Of a stretch of DNA of 64,000 nt, positions 1 to 11,662 are shown piece by piece. Position numbers and translations under genes: made by a program. Position 1 is the first letter of the stretch. The number at the start of each line of letters is the position of its first letter. The DNA comes from Sulfurospirillum tamanense. Lineage in GTDB: Bacteria > Campylobacterota > Campylobacteria > Campylobacterales > Campylobacteraceae. The notes under the pieces are model-generated. The model did not search any database and was not told where the DNA came from. It saw only the letters and a program-made list of their open reading frames with translations. Location of the stretch: assembly GCF_016937535.1 (NCBI RefSeq), contig NZ_JAFHKK010000005.1, positions 1 to 64,000 of the forward strand, read 5' to 3'.

Positions 1-260
1 GCATTGTTGTTTGGTTTTTGGGGTCCACCTCTTAAATCATGCAAAAAAATCGCATTTCCAAACATCTCTTTAATTAATAGGGCATTTTCACTATCAATTT
101 GCTCAATAATGGCATCAATCAATGGTGCAAGGTTCTTGCATGTAACAATCTTTTGATAATAGTTACATGTAAGACTAAGATGCTCTGATAGCGTCTCTTT
201 ATCGCTTCCTCGTGTGTGTGCGAAAAATCTCTCATCTATGCCAAAATCAGATAAAAGCAT
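1..260 (-). CDS. cas3: CRISPR-associated Cas3, N-terminal HD nuclease part (partial, runs off window)
   Basis: The open frame starts at an ATG at 260 inside the 3' end of cas5 (14-bp overlap) and continues past base 1, giving about 86 visible residues. They resemble the start of a Cas3 HD domain: an early FFAHTRGSDKETLSEHL segment and, near residue 74, the metal-binding HD pair in FLHDL. In the family this domain degrades single-stranded DNA after Cascade recruits the helicase. The residues after HDL are RGGPQKP, not the usual GKxNPxFQ; the +1 frame reads EVDPKNQ, so a frameshift here is possible. Position last in the effector operon supports Cas3. Confidence 0.75.
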   Translation of the reverse strand, partial: MLLSDFGIDERFFAHTRGSDKETLSEHLSLTCNYYQKIVTCKNLAPLIDAIIEQIDSENALLIKEMFGNAIFLHDLRGGPQKPNNN

Positions 261-1008
261 AATTGTTGCCCTCGCAAGATAAAACATCTTCGACATTTTC
301 AATTTCAATTTTATGATTTGTAAATACCAAGTTTGCATACTCATAAAAATGATGTTGTTCGTTAAGGCGAATAGGTGAGATTTCTTTAAAATAGTACGAT
401 AACTCTCCACGTGGTGGAGATTTTACTATTTGTAGTTTATCTTCTTCAAAAAGTGAAGATACTTTTTGCTCTTTGATAAAGGGGAAAAGCTCAACTAGCT
501 TCACTTCATCTATCTTTGCAGGATGGTCGTTTTTACCAAGATAAGGGATAAAAACTGACTTGCCGCCCAAGAAGTACTCACTGATTTTCTGAAAGACTTC
601 GCTTTCATCATCAAGTATCAATATCTGCCAAGAAGGATTTTCAAGCCACTGCTCACGAACAATAAGATTACCACCTTGCTCAAGGCTGGCATAACCAACA
701 CTATTGTTAAACGTTTGAATCTTCTTGCTGAAATAGCCATTTGGCGCAAGCGGCGTTATAGCCACTTTGAGCTCTTTTAGTTTTTCATAAAACTCGGGAT
801 AGCCCTCGTCATAGCCCAACTGGCCTTTTTTTAAAGTGCGATTCTTTTCAAAAAGTTGCGTATAGCCACCAAGCCCAATGACAGAACCCAAAAGCCCAAG
901 AAGTGCTGGCTTATGAATGTTATTGTAAGTAAAATACGCATAAGCATTCACATCAGGCTTCCTAAAACAAGCGGTTTTACCGCTTAGTTCAAACCTAAGC
1001 GCACGCAT
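247..1008 (-). CDS. cas5: Type I-B Cascade subunit Cas5
   Basis: The 253-residue protein opens with MRALRFELSGKTACFRKPDV followed by NIHKPALLGLLGSVIGLGGY, the typical Cas5 beginning: a RAMP strand, then the helix with the glycine-rich turn that grips the crRNA 5' handle. In the complex Cas5 caps the crRNA foot and contacts Cas8. It starts three bases after the cas7 stop and overlaps cas3 by 14 bp, so the genes are probably translated together. Gene order cas6-cas8-cas7-cas5-cas3 supports subtype I-B. The subtype call rests on order and resemblance only. Confidence 0.88.
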   Translation of the reverse strand: MRALRFELSGKTACFRKPDVNAYAYFTYNNIHKPALLGLLGSVIGLGGYTQLFEKNRTLKKGQLGYDEGYPEFYEKLKELKVAITPLAPNGYFSKKIQTFNNSVGYASLEQGGNLIVREQWLENPSWQILILDDESEVFQKISEYFLGGKSVFIPYLGKNDHPAKIDEVKLVELFPFIKEQKVSSLFEEDKLQIVKSPPRGELSYYFKEISPIRLNEQHHFYEYANLVFTNHKIEIENVEDVLSCEGNNYAFI

Positions 1009-1011
1009 GAT

Positions 1012-4329
<3,318 letters not shown>

Positions 4330-4371
4330 TCATAATGATAACACAACTCAGATAGAATGCATACTCTTGGG

Positions 4372-7053
4372 CTAACTCACTCCATCTGGCACATTACTCC
4401 TTACTTTATTTCGTCCCGCTTCTTTGGCTTCGTAAAGCAAATCGTCAGCTTCTTTATAAAGAGCGTCGAGGCTTGAAATTTCATTGGCTTTTTTGATCAC
4501 AGCACCAAAAGACGCTGTGATGTAGGGGCTTGCTTTATTGCCTTCATGTTTGATGCGGAGTTCTTCGATTGCCATTCTCATTTTCTCCAAAAAGTCTTTA
4601 GATTGAGAAATATCCAAACCACGGTAAAAAACACCAAACTCCTCGCCACCCAAGCGGTACAAGGTATCATCAGAGCGCCCCAAGCACCCAGCAACCGCCT
4701 CGACAATCTTCTTTAAAGCTTTGTCGCCCGCTTGGTGCCCGTACGTGTCGTTATAGGGCTTGAAATAATCCACATCAAAAATCGCAAACGTAACAACCGT
4801 TTTGTCACGCTTCGCGCTGTTGATCATTCTTGGGACGCTTTCATTGAAAAAGCGTCGGTTAAAGGCGCCTGTCAACTCATCTTTAATAGACATCTCTTCG
4901 AGCAATTTTTCACTGGTGATGTTTTGACGAATGGCCGTGTAGCCTATCTTGTTGCCCTGCAAATCAAAAATAGACGAAATAGACGCGCGCACCCAATAAT
5001 AAGTGCCATTTTTTGATCTATTGTGTACCTCACCCGACCAGTAATCCTTCTCGATCAAGTCTCTCCACATCTGCTCGTAAAATTCTTTTGGGGTGTTTGG
5101 GTCTTTGATGAGATTGTGTTTTTTACCTATCAACTCTTCTTTGCTGTAGCCTGAAATTTCACAAAATTTGGTCGAAGCTTCTGTGATTACTCCCCTTAAA
5201 TCTGTGCTAGAAACGATAATATGCTTATCTACCAAATCAATGTAGCGTGTAAGTTTTTGTTCGACAATTTTTCGCCCCTCAATCTCACTGTTGAGCGCCC
5301 TGTTGGATTTTACGACAAGAAACACAACCACACCAAAAACACTCGAAAGCCCAATCGCCCACCACAACACTAGCGCATAATCACTCCCACGTTCATAGCT
5401 GACTGAAACCCAACGGTTAAAAATCTCCTGATGCTCATTTGATGATGTCATCGCAATAGCTTTATCTAAAATCGCCGCCAAAATCGGCTCATCGTCGCGC
5501 ACACCCACGCTCAAAGACAAAAACTCATCCAATTTTGTACCAATCTTAAGCTGCCCAAAATACTTTTGCTGAATCTGATACCCCGCCACTGGAAGCGAGT
5601 TTACAAAGCCAAACAGCTCTCCTTTACGCACAAGTTCAAATCCTCTATCAAGACTCTCTACCTCTATAAATTTAATCTTTGGGTAGTTTGCTTTTAACAT
5701 TTCATTGATAGCATACCCGCCAACAATCCCGACTTTTTTGCCTGAAACTTGATGCAGTGCGTCCACAAAAATTTCATTAATGCTCGTCACAAGCACCAAT
5801 GGCGCACTCAGGTAAGGCTGGGTAAAACGCAGAAAATCCCGACGCTCTGGCGTGTCAACAATAAAAGGAATGATGTCGCATTTTTTCTCTCTAGCAAACG
5901 CCAGTGTCTCAGCCCAGCTTGATGTTTCTACAAGCCTAGAAGAGATATCAAGCTGTCGCCCAAACACTGCCATGTAATCAGCACTCATACCCACGTGCTT
6001 GCCCTGTTCATTTTTTTCAAAAGGCATCCAATCAGGCTGAATACACACGTTGAGTGTTCGTTTTTTTGCCAAATAAGCAAGCTCTTCTTGGGTAAGGATT
6101 GGTGCATTTGACTCCACCATTTCCTTAAACGTAGTAAACACATACTCATCCACAGGCACATTGTTGTCAATCAATCCATGCTCAGCATAGGTTTTGAGAG
6201 TATATTCCAACCGTCCTTTATCGAGGGTGCCAAGAGGCGTAATCTTTTGTCCAATCATTTGCTCCGTAGCATCTGCTTCAAAACGCAAGTGTTCTAGAGA
6301 TTTATGCGGGGCATATTTTTTATGGATAAGACGAACAATCTCTTCTTTATGCTTAAGCGCGTATTCCCAACCTTTTAAAGAAGCACGCCTAAAGCGCTCC
6401 ACGCGATCAGGGTGGTTCTTTGCCTCAAAAGCATTTGTAAAAAGCATATCACCATACATCGCAAACCCATAATTAGAGGGATTTAAGATGTTGACATCTA
6501 CACCTTCTTCTAAAAAATAAAACGGCTCATTAGTAGCGTATGCACTAAGCGCGTCCACCTTGCCTTCTTTTAAAAGCGCAACACTATTTAGAGATTTTTC
6601 ACGGATGAGTTGTGGCCTGACATCCAAATGCTTTAGCATCGCCAAAACTCCAAACCCGTCTGTATCTCTAGGGTAAAAAACAAGTTTTTTGTTTTCAAGC
6701 TTATAAGGCGAGTCGATGCCACTGCTTTTTAGCGTTAGCACTACACTGGGAGAGTGTTGAAAAATAGGAGAGACAATAACCACAGGCTCGCCCTTAGCCC
6801 GGTAAAGGAACAAAATAGAGTCCGACACACCGTATTGGGCTTCACCTGCGATGACTTGGTCGATGTTGTTAGACAAAGTATCGCGCGCCCGAATCGTTAC
6901 ATGTAAACCTTCTTCCTCGTAAAACCCTTTTTCAAGAGCGGCATAGTAGCCCGCAAATTGAAATTGATGAAGCCATTTAAGCTGAAGCGTAACAGCTTCT
7001 TGGGCGCTTAACCACGAAACAATAACCAAGAAAAAAGCAGTAATTCGTACCAT
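4372..7053 (-). CDS. Membrane diguanylate cyclase with two periplasmic binding domains (NMT1 + SBP_bac_3 + PAS + GGDEF)
   Basis: The 893-residue protein has a signal peptide (about 1-18). An NMT1/THI5-like pyrimidine-binding domain (about 20-240) and an extracellular solute-binding domain type 3 (about 330-555) follow. One membrane helix lies near 560-582, then a PAS domain (about 600-715) and a GGDEF domain (about 720-885). The active site reads GGEEF, so c-di-GMP synthesis is expected. PAS residues FCEISGYSKEELIGKKHN are canonical. Two ABC-transporter-type receptors in tandem suggest it senses small nutrients in the periplasm. It stands alone between the cas operon and the tRNA-inserted element. 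Confidence 0.88.
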   Translation of the reverse strand: MVRITAFFLVIVSWLSAQEAVTLQLKWLHQFQFAGYYAALEKGFYEEEGLHVTIRARDTLSNNIDQVIAGEAQYGVSDSILFLYRAKGEPVVIVSPIFQHSPSVVLTLKSSGIDSPYKLENKKLVFYPRDTDGFGVLAMLKHLDVRPQLIREKSLNSVALLKEGKVDALSAYATNEPFYFLEEGVDVNILNPSNYGFAMYGDMLFTNAFEAKNHPDRVERFRRASLKGWEYALKHKEEIVRLIHKKYAPHKSLEHLRFEADATEQMIGQKITPLGTLDKGRLEYTLKTYAEHGLIDNNVPVDEYVFTTFKEMVESNAPILTQEELAYLAKKRTLNVCIQPDWMPFEKNEQGKHVGMSADYMAVFGRQLDISSRLVETSSWAETLAFAREKKCDIIPFIVDTPERRDFLRFTQPYLSAPLVLVTSINEIFVDALHQVSGKKVGIVGGYAINEMLKANYPKIKFIEVESLDRGFELVRKGELFGFVNSLPVAGYQIQQKYFGQLKIGTKLDEFLSLSVGVRDDEPILAAILDKAIAMTSSNEHQEIFNRWVSVSYERGSDYALVLWWAIGLSSVFGVVVFLVVKSNRALNSEIEGRKIVEQKLTRYIDLVDKHIIVSSTDLRGVITEASTKFCEISGYSKEELIGKKHNLIKDPNTPKEFYEQMWRDLIEKDYWSGEVHNRSKNGTYYWVRASISSIFDLQGNKIGYTAIRQNITSEKLLEEMSIKDELTGAFNRRFFNESVPRMINSAKRDKTVVTFAIFDVDYFKPYNDTYGHQAGDKALKKIVEAVAGCLGRSDDTLYRLGGEEFGVFYRGLDISQSKDFLEKMRMAIEELRIKHEGNKASPYITASFGAVIKKANEISSLDALYKEADDLLYEAKEAGRNKVRSNVPDGVS

Positions 7054-7156
7054 AGGAATCCATATAAATCATTTGGCCTATTGTATAGTTTTTAGAATAA
7101 AAGTTGCAACAAAAAAGAACAGCGGAGTGTTTGTTTATACTTTACGAGGGGAAAAA

Positions 7157-7207
7157 GAAGATGGTGGCGAGAGGGGGACTCGAACCCCCGACCTCCGGCT
7201 TATGAGA
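7157..7207. repeat. Left attachment site, displaced tRNA-Met 3' fragment
   Basis: This block repeats the 3' half of tRNA-Met from the anticodon loop to the encoded CCA and four bases beyond. It matches 19996-20046 at 50 of 51 positions. The difference at 7172 changes acceptor position 66 from C (in the intact gene) to T. It lacks a 5' half, so it is not a functional tRNA gene. It is presumably the original chromosomal 3' end, separated when the element inserted. Confidence 0.93.
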
Positions 7208-7346
7208 TTTAAAATCGGGGCTTTTATTATCTTTGATATTTCTTTACTAAAAGCTACAAAATGCCTATTTTAAGGGACTTTAGCAAAGAGTTTTATTTAA
7301 AAACTTTGAGTCTATTATATCTTTTTCTACCAAATACTGATAAAAT

Positions 7347-7369
7347 AGTGCGGTAAATAGTGCGGTAAA
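7347..7369. repeat. Integrase arm-type repeat pair, left end
   Basis: Two units of AGTGCGGTAAA stand 12 bp apart (7347-7357 and 7359-7369). The same doublet recurs in the same orientation at 19910-19931 near the other end. Paired short repeats near both ends are typical arm-binding sites for the N-terminal domain of tyrosine integrases; that role is inferred. Confidence 0.75.
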
Positions 7370-7384
7370 GGATGGCTACAGTAA

Positions 7385-8464
7385 ATGAGAAATGATTTAA
7401 TCAAAACAAAATTCCCAGGCGTATACTACATAATAGATCCGACTTCAAAAGTTAAAACTTACTTTGCGAGAATAAAAATCATTGGTCTTGTAAACACTGA
7501 TCAAATTGTGGGCTATTCAAACGATGAAATCAGAACCAACCCTTCTATTGCCTACCAAAAACGTAACGAACTTATTGCTTCGCTCAAGTCAGGCAAACCT
7601 CTTAATAAAAAAATAACCCTGCAGGCACTGTTTGATGAGTATATTAAACATGCTACACTAACACAGAGAAAATCAACCCTAGATACGAAAGTTTACTATT
7701 TTAAAAAACATTTTTTAAAACTTTCAAAAAAAAATATTACCGATATTAAAACGAGTGATTTACAAAATCTTATCAGCAGTTTGCTACAAAAAGGATATGC
7801 TCCGCAAACTGCAAAACACCAACGGAACCTAATTAAAGCAATCTTGAATTATGCTATTAAAAAAAGGTATATCGAGATTAACCCAGCCCAAAATATTGAA
7901 ATTCCAAAATTCAACAACGAACGAAAATTTTTCATTGAGGACGAAAAAGCCAAAATGTTATACGAAGAGATTTTAGATATTCCTAATAATTCTTATCGAC
8001 TAATGTTTTTGTTTCTTCTGCGCGGAAGACGGAAGGGTGAAATATTGAGTCTCGAATGGCAAGACATTGATTTTTACCAAAAAAGCTATACGATAAGAGA
8101 CGAAAATAATAAAATATCAGAGTCTCAAAAATACCTTTTAGATGATGAACTGTTGGAGCATTTCACTTTTTTGGAGAGAGGTCAAAAAGGCCTTGTTTTT
8201 CCCTCCCCCATTACTGGAAAAAAAATGACCGATTTTCCCCGTTCGGTTTGGAGAGAAATGAAAAACAAGCTCGGGCTCAAAATGCGACTACATGACTTTA
8301 GGCACTTACTTGGCTTTACGCTTGTGAACAACAATATTCCACTTGAAATTATCTCCAAAACACTCGGGCACAAAAGCATAAAAACCACACAACGGTATAG
8401 CAACATGAAAGAAGAAATGGCAAAACTTGGGAGTGATACTTTCTTGGATTTGTTGAAAAAATAG
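7385..8464 (+). CDS. int: Tyrosine recombinase (element integrase)
   Basis: The 359-residue protein has a phage-integrase layout. The N-terminal DNA-binding region (about 1-70) is followed by a SAM-like core-binding domain (about 75-165) and a catalytic domain (about 180-355). Catalytic residues are visible: the first arginine in GRRKGEILSLEW, the HDFRH box, the histidine in LGHKS, and the nucleophilic tyrosine in TQRYSNM. All are intact, so it should be active. It lies 178 bp from the left attachment site and is read into the element, the usual layout for tRNA-targeting integrases. Confidence 0.95.
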   Translation: MRNDLIKTKFPGVYYIIDPTSKVKTYFARIKIIGLVNTDQIVGYSNDEIRTNPSIAYQKRNELIASLKSGKPLNKKITLQALFDEYIKHATLTQRKSTLDTKVYYFKKHFLKLSKKNITDIKTSDLQNLISSLLQKGYAPQTAKHQRNLIKAILNYAIKKRYIEINPAQNIEIPKFNNERKFFIEDEKAKMLYEEILDIPNNSYRLMFLFLLRGRRKGEILSLEWQDIDFYQKSYTIRDENNKISESQKYLLDDELLEHFTFLERGQKGLVFPSPITGKKMTDFPRSVWREMKNKLGLKMRLHDFRHLLGFTLVNNNIPLEIISKTLGHKSIKTTQRYSNMKEEMAKLGSDTFLDLLKK

Positions 8465-8518
8465 GTAATTTAATGATTTTATGTTATCATTAGCTGATAA
8501 CCAAAGGAAGTGTGTGTT

Positions 8519-8854
8519 ATGCATAGTCTAGAAAACCTTCTCAGCTTAGACGGCGAAATTTTTCCGATGGATAATGGCTATTGGGTAAAGTTTGAAGCAA
8601 AAGAAGTCAAGCCTTCTGAAGCCATACCTCATGGCGTTAGATATTCATTAACGTTGCATGATAAAACAAATCAGCGCATTCTGGGTTATGACAATGCTCA
8701 CAGCTACAAACCAAGAAATGCAAAATATGGCGCAAAGAAAGAAACATGGGATCACATTCATAAAAGAATGGATACTTTTCCTTATGAGTTTGATTCTGCC
8801 GGTCAGCTTATGGAGGATTTTTGGAAGGCAGTAGAGTACTGCATGTATCGGTAA
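8519..8854 (+). CDS. tumE: Toxin of TumE family (DUF6516)
   Basis: This 111-residue protein carries the family hallmarks: LENLLSLDGEIFPMDNGYW near the start, then YSLTLHD, ILGYDNAH, KKETWDH and FDSAGQLMEDFW. TumE-type proteins are toxins paired with a following helix-turn-helix antitoxin. The molecular target is not well established. I start it at the ATG at 8519, eight bases after AGGAAG; a GTG at 8510 lies within that Shine-Dalgarno. The partner gene begins 15 bp downstream, so the pair forms one operon that would stabilise the element. Confidence 0.85.
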   Translation: MHSLENLLSLDGEIFPMDNGYWVKFEAKEVKPSEAIPHGVRYSLTLHDKTNQRILGYDNAHSYKPRNAKYGAKKETWDHIHKRMDTFPYEFDSAGQLMEDFWKAVEYCMYR

Positions 8855-8869
8855 AACAAGGAGTTTGAG

Positions 8870-9241
8870 ATGAAAGCAAAGATTTTACGTGTCGGAATTA
8901 TGTCTAAAGAGGAGTACAAAAAGCGCACCATTGCTATTGCAAAAGGGGAATATACCCTCAAAAAGAATGAGCCAAAAGTATGGTTCGAGTCCGTCAAGAG
9001 CATGGGACAGATACTGAGTTTTGAAAATCAAGAGCTTTTAAAATTAATCATAGCCAACAAACCTCAATCCTTAACAGAGCTTGAACAAATGAGTGGGCGT
9101 AAAAAATCAAATCTTTCAAGAACACTCAAAACACTTGAAAGATACGGCATTGTAGAGCTTGAGAAAGAGAACAAAGGCATTGTTCCTAAAGTCAAAGCAA
9201 CGGATTTTCATGTTGAGTTTGGCATAAGAAGCGTGGCATAG
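8870..9241 (+). CDS. tumA: Antitoxin of TumA family, winged-helix DNA-binding
   Basis: The 123-residue protein is the usual partner of TumE. A conserved front (KEEYKKRTIAIAKGEY, PKVWFESVKSMGQILS) is followed by a MarR-like winged helix, with recognition helix around GRKKSNLSRTLKTLERYGIVEL. It should neutralise the toxin and probably represses the operon. AAGGAG stands six bases before the ATG. In this family order, toxin before antitoxin is common. A 17-bp repeat (9270-9286) begins 28 bp after the stop. Confidence 0.85.
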   Translation: MKAKILRVGIMSKEEYKKRTIAIAKGEYTLKKNEPKVWFESVKSMGQILSFENQELLKLIIANKPQSLTELEQMSGRKKSNLSRTLKTLERYGIVELEKENKGIVPKVKATDFHVEFGIRSVA

Positions 9242-9269
9242 TAAACCAAACAAGCCTTTAGTAATTTTC

Positions 9270-9286
9270 ACATATATATAGCAAAA
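9270..9286. repeat. 17-bp repeat ACATATATATAGCAAAA, copy 1
   Basis: An exact copy recurs at 11683-11699 in the same orientation. Here it ends 13 bp before the fic ATG, where a -10 element or operator is expected. The second copy precedes two hairpins and no gene. Shared promoter or operator is the likeliest reading. Confidence 0.65.
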
Positions 9287-9299
9287 TCAAGGACTTTCA

Positions 9300-9845
9300 A
9301 TGAAAAGCATAGATAAGCAGAGCATAGAAAACGCCTATCGTTTGTTTGATTGTGGTGATATTGAAAAGATGGAAGTGGGGACACTCAAAGGGCTTCAACA
9401 AATCCATCTTTATCTTTTTGATGGACTTTATGATTTTGCAGGTCAGATTAGAGAGCTTAACATCTCCAAGGGGAACTTTCGGTTTGCAAACAGCCTATAC
9501 CTCAAAGAGGTTTTAGCCAAAATCGAAACAATGAGTGAAAACAGTTTTAATGAAATCATCGCCAAATACGTGGAGGTGAATATTGCCCATCCTTTCTTAG
9601 AGGGCAATGGCAGAAGCATGAGAATATGGCTTGATATGCTCTTAAAAAAGCGACTGCAAAAAGTTGTGAATTGGCAGTTTGTAGGCAAAGAAATTTACCT
9701 CCAAGCCATGGAGAGAAGCCCTATTAATGACCTAGAACTTAGAACACTCCTTGGCGACAACCTAACAGACGATATTCACAATAGAGAAATCATCTTCAAA
9801 GGAATAGAGCAGTCATACTATTATGAAGGGTATGAGGTTTATTAA
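9300..9845 (+). CDS. Fic/DOC family protein (181 residues)
   Basis: The catalytic Fic motif reads [12 protein letters not shown] (about residues 98-109), matching HxFx(D/E)GNGRxxR, so transfer of AMP or a related group to a protein is expected. The upstream flap region is [21 protein letters not shown] find no (S/T)xxxE(G/N) inhibitory helix in the protein, so a separate antitoxin would be needed. The next gene is only the remnant of an XRE-type antitoxin. AAGGA lies before the ATG. It probably acts as a toxin or growth modulator on the mobile element. Confidence 0.85.
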   Translation: MKSIDKQSIENAYRLFDCGDIEKMEVGTLKGLQQIHLYLFDGLYDFAGQIRELNISKGNFRFANSLYLKEVLAKIETMSENSFNEIIAKYVEVNIAHPFLEGNGRSMRIWLDMLLKKRLQKVVNWQFVGKEIYLQAMERSPINDLELRTLLGDNLTDDIHNREIIFKGIEQSYYYEGYEVY

Positions 9846-9925
9846 AAAATACGCTTTACATGTAAAGCGTATCTGTGGCAATATGCGCCGTGAAAGAAGA
9901 AAGAAAATTGATGCAGAAGAATGTG

Positions 9926-10117
9926 ATGGGCAATAAACATATTGGCGGTGATTTTAAAGAGTTTTTAAAAGAAGACGGTATCTTTGAAGAGACAAACGAT
10001 ATAGCCATAAAAAGAGTTATTGCCTATCAACTGGAGCAAGAGATGAAGGCTCAAAAAATAACAAAAACAAAAATGGCACAAATAAAGACTGAGGCCAGTT
10101 TATTAAAAAATACTTAA
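9926..10117 (+). pseudogene. Truncated XRE-family antitoxin remnant
   Basis: The frame from the ATG at 9926 begins MGNKHIGGDFKEFLKEDGIFEE and continues through an IKRVIAYQLEQEM helix to KITKTKMAQ. This is the start of a common HigA-like helix-turn-helix family. It then ends after only 63 residues, where the recognition helix and the rest of the domain should follow. The stop lies in the left arm of a 13-bp inverted repeat (10113-10163). I infer a deletion that removed the DNA-binding half. A TTACATGTAA copy lies between fic and this remnant (9856). Confidence 0.6.
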
Positions 10118-10163
10118 TTTATACAAAAATAATGAATTGTTGTAAACTTCTGTATAAATTAAG
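10113..10163. repeat. Perfect 13-bp inverted repeat before second fic gene
   Basis: CTTAATTTATACA at 10113-10125 is mirrored exactly by its reverse complement at 10151-10163, with 25 bp between. It begins at the broken antitoxin's stop codon and ends 20 bp before the second fic gene. It could be an operator for autoregulation or the scar of a rearrangement. Confidence 0.7.
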
Positions 10164-10183
10164 AATTAAAAAAGGTTTCTAAA

Positions 10184-10960
10184 GTGTTATCAAACCTATT
10201 CGCCAACCTTGATGCCAAAAAGTCGATTATTGCACAGGCAAGACCAATGCCCATCGAAACGGTGCAAAGCTTGGCAAAAGACTTTCATCTTAGATACACG
10301 TATCACTCCAATGCCATAGAGGGCAATACCTTAACGCTCAATGAAACAAAGGTGGTTTTAGAGGGTATCACGATTGGTGGCAAGACCGTGGTTGAACATC
10401 TTGAAGCCATTAACCACCAAGAAGCAATACACTTCATCGAGAGCTTGGCCAATGAAAACCAAGTATTGTGTGAGAAAGATATTAAACTCATCCATGGTTT
10501 GATTCTAAAAGGAATTGATGCCAAAAATGCAGGACAATACAGAACAGTCAATGTTAAAATATCAGGCGCATCCCATACGCCTCCTTCGTTCTTTTCATTG
10601 GACAACCTAATGACTGAACTGGTTGAAAACTACCACAAAGCTCATGCCATGCACCCTATTGAAAAGATTGCAAGATTACATGTTGGTTTTGCCTATATTC
10701 ATCCTTTTGTGGACGGCAATGGAAGAACAGCACGGCTATTGATGAATCTTGAACTAATGAAGTCTGGGTATTTGCCCATCATCATTGAAGCAACACAAAG
10801 AGCAACGTATTATGATGCACTTGATGCAATCGCCGCCAAGCAAAGCTATGAGTCTTTTATCAAACTCATAGCCGAACTTGAAATGAAGACCCTTGATGAG
10901 AGAATTGAGTTTTTGAAAAACACAAAAAAAGACAAAAGGAGTAAAAATGTACGACAATGA
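10184..10960 (+). CDS. Fic family protein with N-terminal inhibitory helix (class II)
   Basis: This 258-residue protein has the catalytic motif HPFVDGNGRTAR (about residues 172-183). In its N-terminal part, YTYHSNAIEGNTL contains the SxxxEGN inhibitory motif of self-restrained Fic proteins, whose glutamate blocks ATP binding. It should therefore need no separate antitoxin. The start is GTG at 10184 with AAAGG eight bases upstream. The C-terminal 60 residues are helical and charged. It overlaps the next gene by 14 bp. The substrate cannot be told from sequence. Confidence 0.88.
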   Translation: MLSNLFANLDAKKSIIAQARPMPIETVQSLAKDFHLRYTYHSNAIEGNTLTLNETKVVLEGITIGGKTVVEHLEAINHQEAIHFIESLANENQVLCEKDIKLIHGLILKGIDAKNAGQYRTVNVKISGASHTPPSFFSLDNLMTELVENYHKAHAMHPIEKIARLHVGFAYIHPFVDGNGRTARLLMNLELMKSGYLPIIIEATQRATYYDALDAIAAKQSYESFIKLIAELEMKTLDERIEFLKNTKKDKRSKNVRQ

Positions 10961-11291
10961 CTTGCGAACTGGAACTGACTACGAATATGAACATGCTCTT
11001 GATGCGCTCCTCCAAAAAGGTTATGGCAAGAAAACAATCAAGGTGAAATACGCCCCCGACACGGAAGAGCTTGCCGACATGGGAACGGTCTATATTGTTA
11101 CCGATGATGTAGCTTTTATTCATGCACTAGATAGAATGAAAGATTACAAAAATATGGTTAGGTTCCTTGATGACCACAAGGACATGTATGTTGAGCTAGT
11201 AAAAACCCCTGACACATTCGACATGGAGTTTGATGTTTCTCACACGATGGTCGAAGCGGTACAAAACAGTGAAATGGTGAAGAAAAGTTGA
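10947..11291 (+). CDS. Unrecognised 114-residue acidic protein
   Basis: I do not recognise the family. The protein is soluble and acidic at its N-terminus (MYDNDLRTGTDYEYEHALDALL), with a predicted alpha/beta middle (TVYIVTDDVAFIHALDRM) and no membrane segment or cysteine. AAAGGAG lies before its ATG, which is inside the last 14 bases of the fic gene, so it is probably cotranscribed. Position makes it a candidate substrate, partner or antidote of that Fic protein, but nothing in the sequence proves it. Confidence 0.7.
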   Translation: MYDNDLRTGTDYEYEHALDALLQKGYGKKTIKVKYAPDTEELADMGTVYIVTDDVAFIHALDRMKDYKNMVRFLDDHKDMYVELVKTPDTFDMEFDVSHTMVEAVQNSEMVKKS

Positions 11292-11395
11292 TTGGCAAGG
11301 CATTGTCCAGTTAGCAAAAACTAACTGGACAAATCAAGACGAAGGTGCAGATAAACTGCTGATATCATTATAGTTAAAATAAAGGGGAGATGCTA

Positions 11396-11662
11396 ATGTA
11401 CGCAGTAACTTTTGATTTAAATACCGCCTACCCTGCAAGCCCAACAAATGCCTACGATGATATTAAAAAGTTTATGAGTGTCAATGGTTTTTCATGGCAA
11501 CAAGGAAGTGTGTATTTTGGAGACAATTCCATTAATGCAGTGACATGCGTTTTAGTTATTCAAAAACTTGCAAAAACACATCCGTGGTTTGCCTCCTGCG
11601 TCAAAGATGTACGTATGCTAAAAATTGAAGAGTTAAACGATTTACTCCCCGCTATTTCCTAG
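11396..11662 (+). CDS. vapD: VapD endoribonuclease
   Basis: The 88-residue protein begins MYAVTFDLNTAY, then has AYDDIKKFMSVNGFSWQQGSVYF and a C-terminal VKDVRMLKIEELND segment. This is the VapD family, whose Cas2-like ferredoxin fold cleaves RNA in Helicobacter and Haemophilus. The aspartate in FDL matches the proposed catalytic one. The second ATG (11396) is six bases after AAGGGGAG and is preferred over 11390. No VapX-type antitoxin is visible. It is the last rightward gene of the cargo. Confidence 0.9.
   Translation: MYAVTFDLNTAYPASPTNAYDDIKKFMSVNGFSWQQGSVYFGDNSINAVTCVLVIQKLAKTHPWFASCVKDVRMLKIEELNDLLPAIS

Larger units (their letters stand above)
7054..7384. other. Gene-free stretch with attachment site and integrase leader
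   Basis: These 331 bases hold no convincing gene. The first 100 are the upstream region of the diguanylate cyclase. The 51-bp attachment repeat follows (7157-7207), then AT-rich DNA. A pair of AGTGCGGTAA units (7347-7369) lies just before the integrase, beside an AT-rich TGATAAAAT stretch that could serve as its -10 region. Placement of the repeats over the likely promoter suggests that integrase binding could repress its own gene. Confidence 0.6.

Noticed and set aside
7157-7207. A second tRNA-Met gene
   Set aside because: Only the 3' half from the anticodon loop is present; the sequence beyond does not form D or acceptor stems. It is the displaced attachment fragment.
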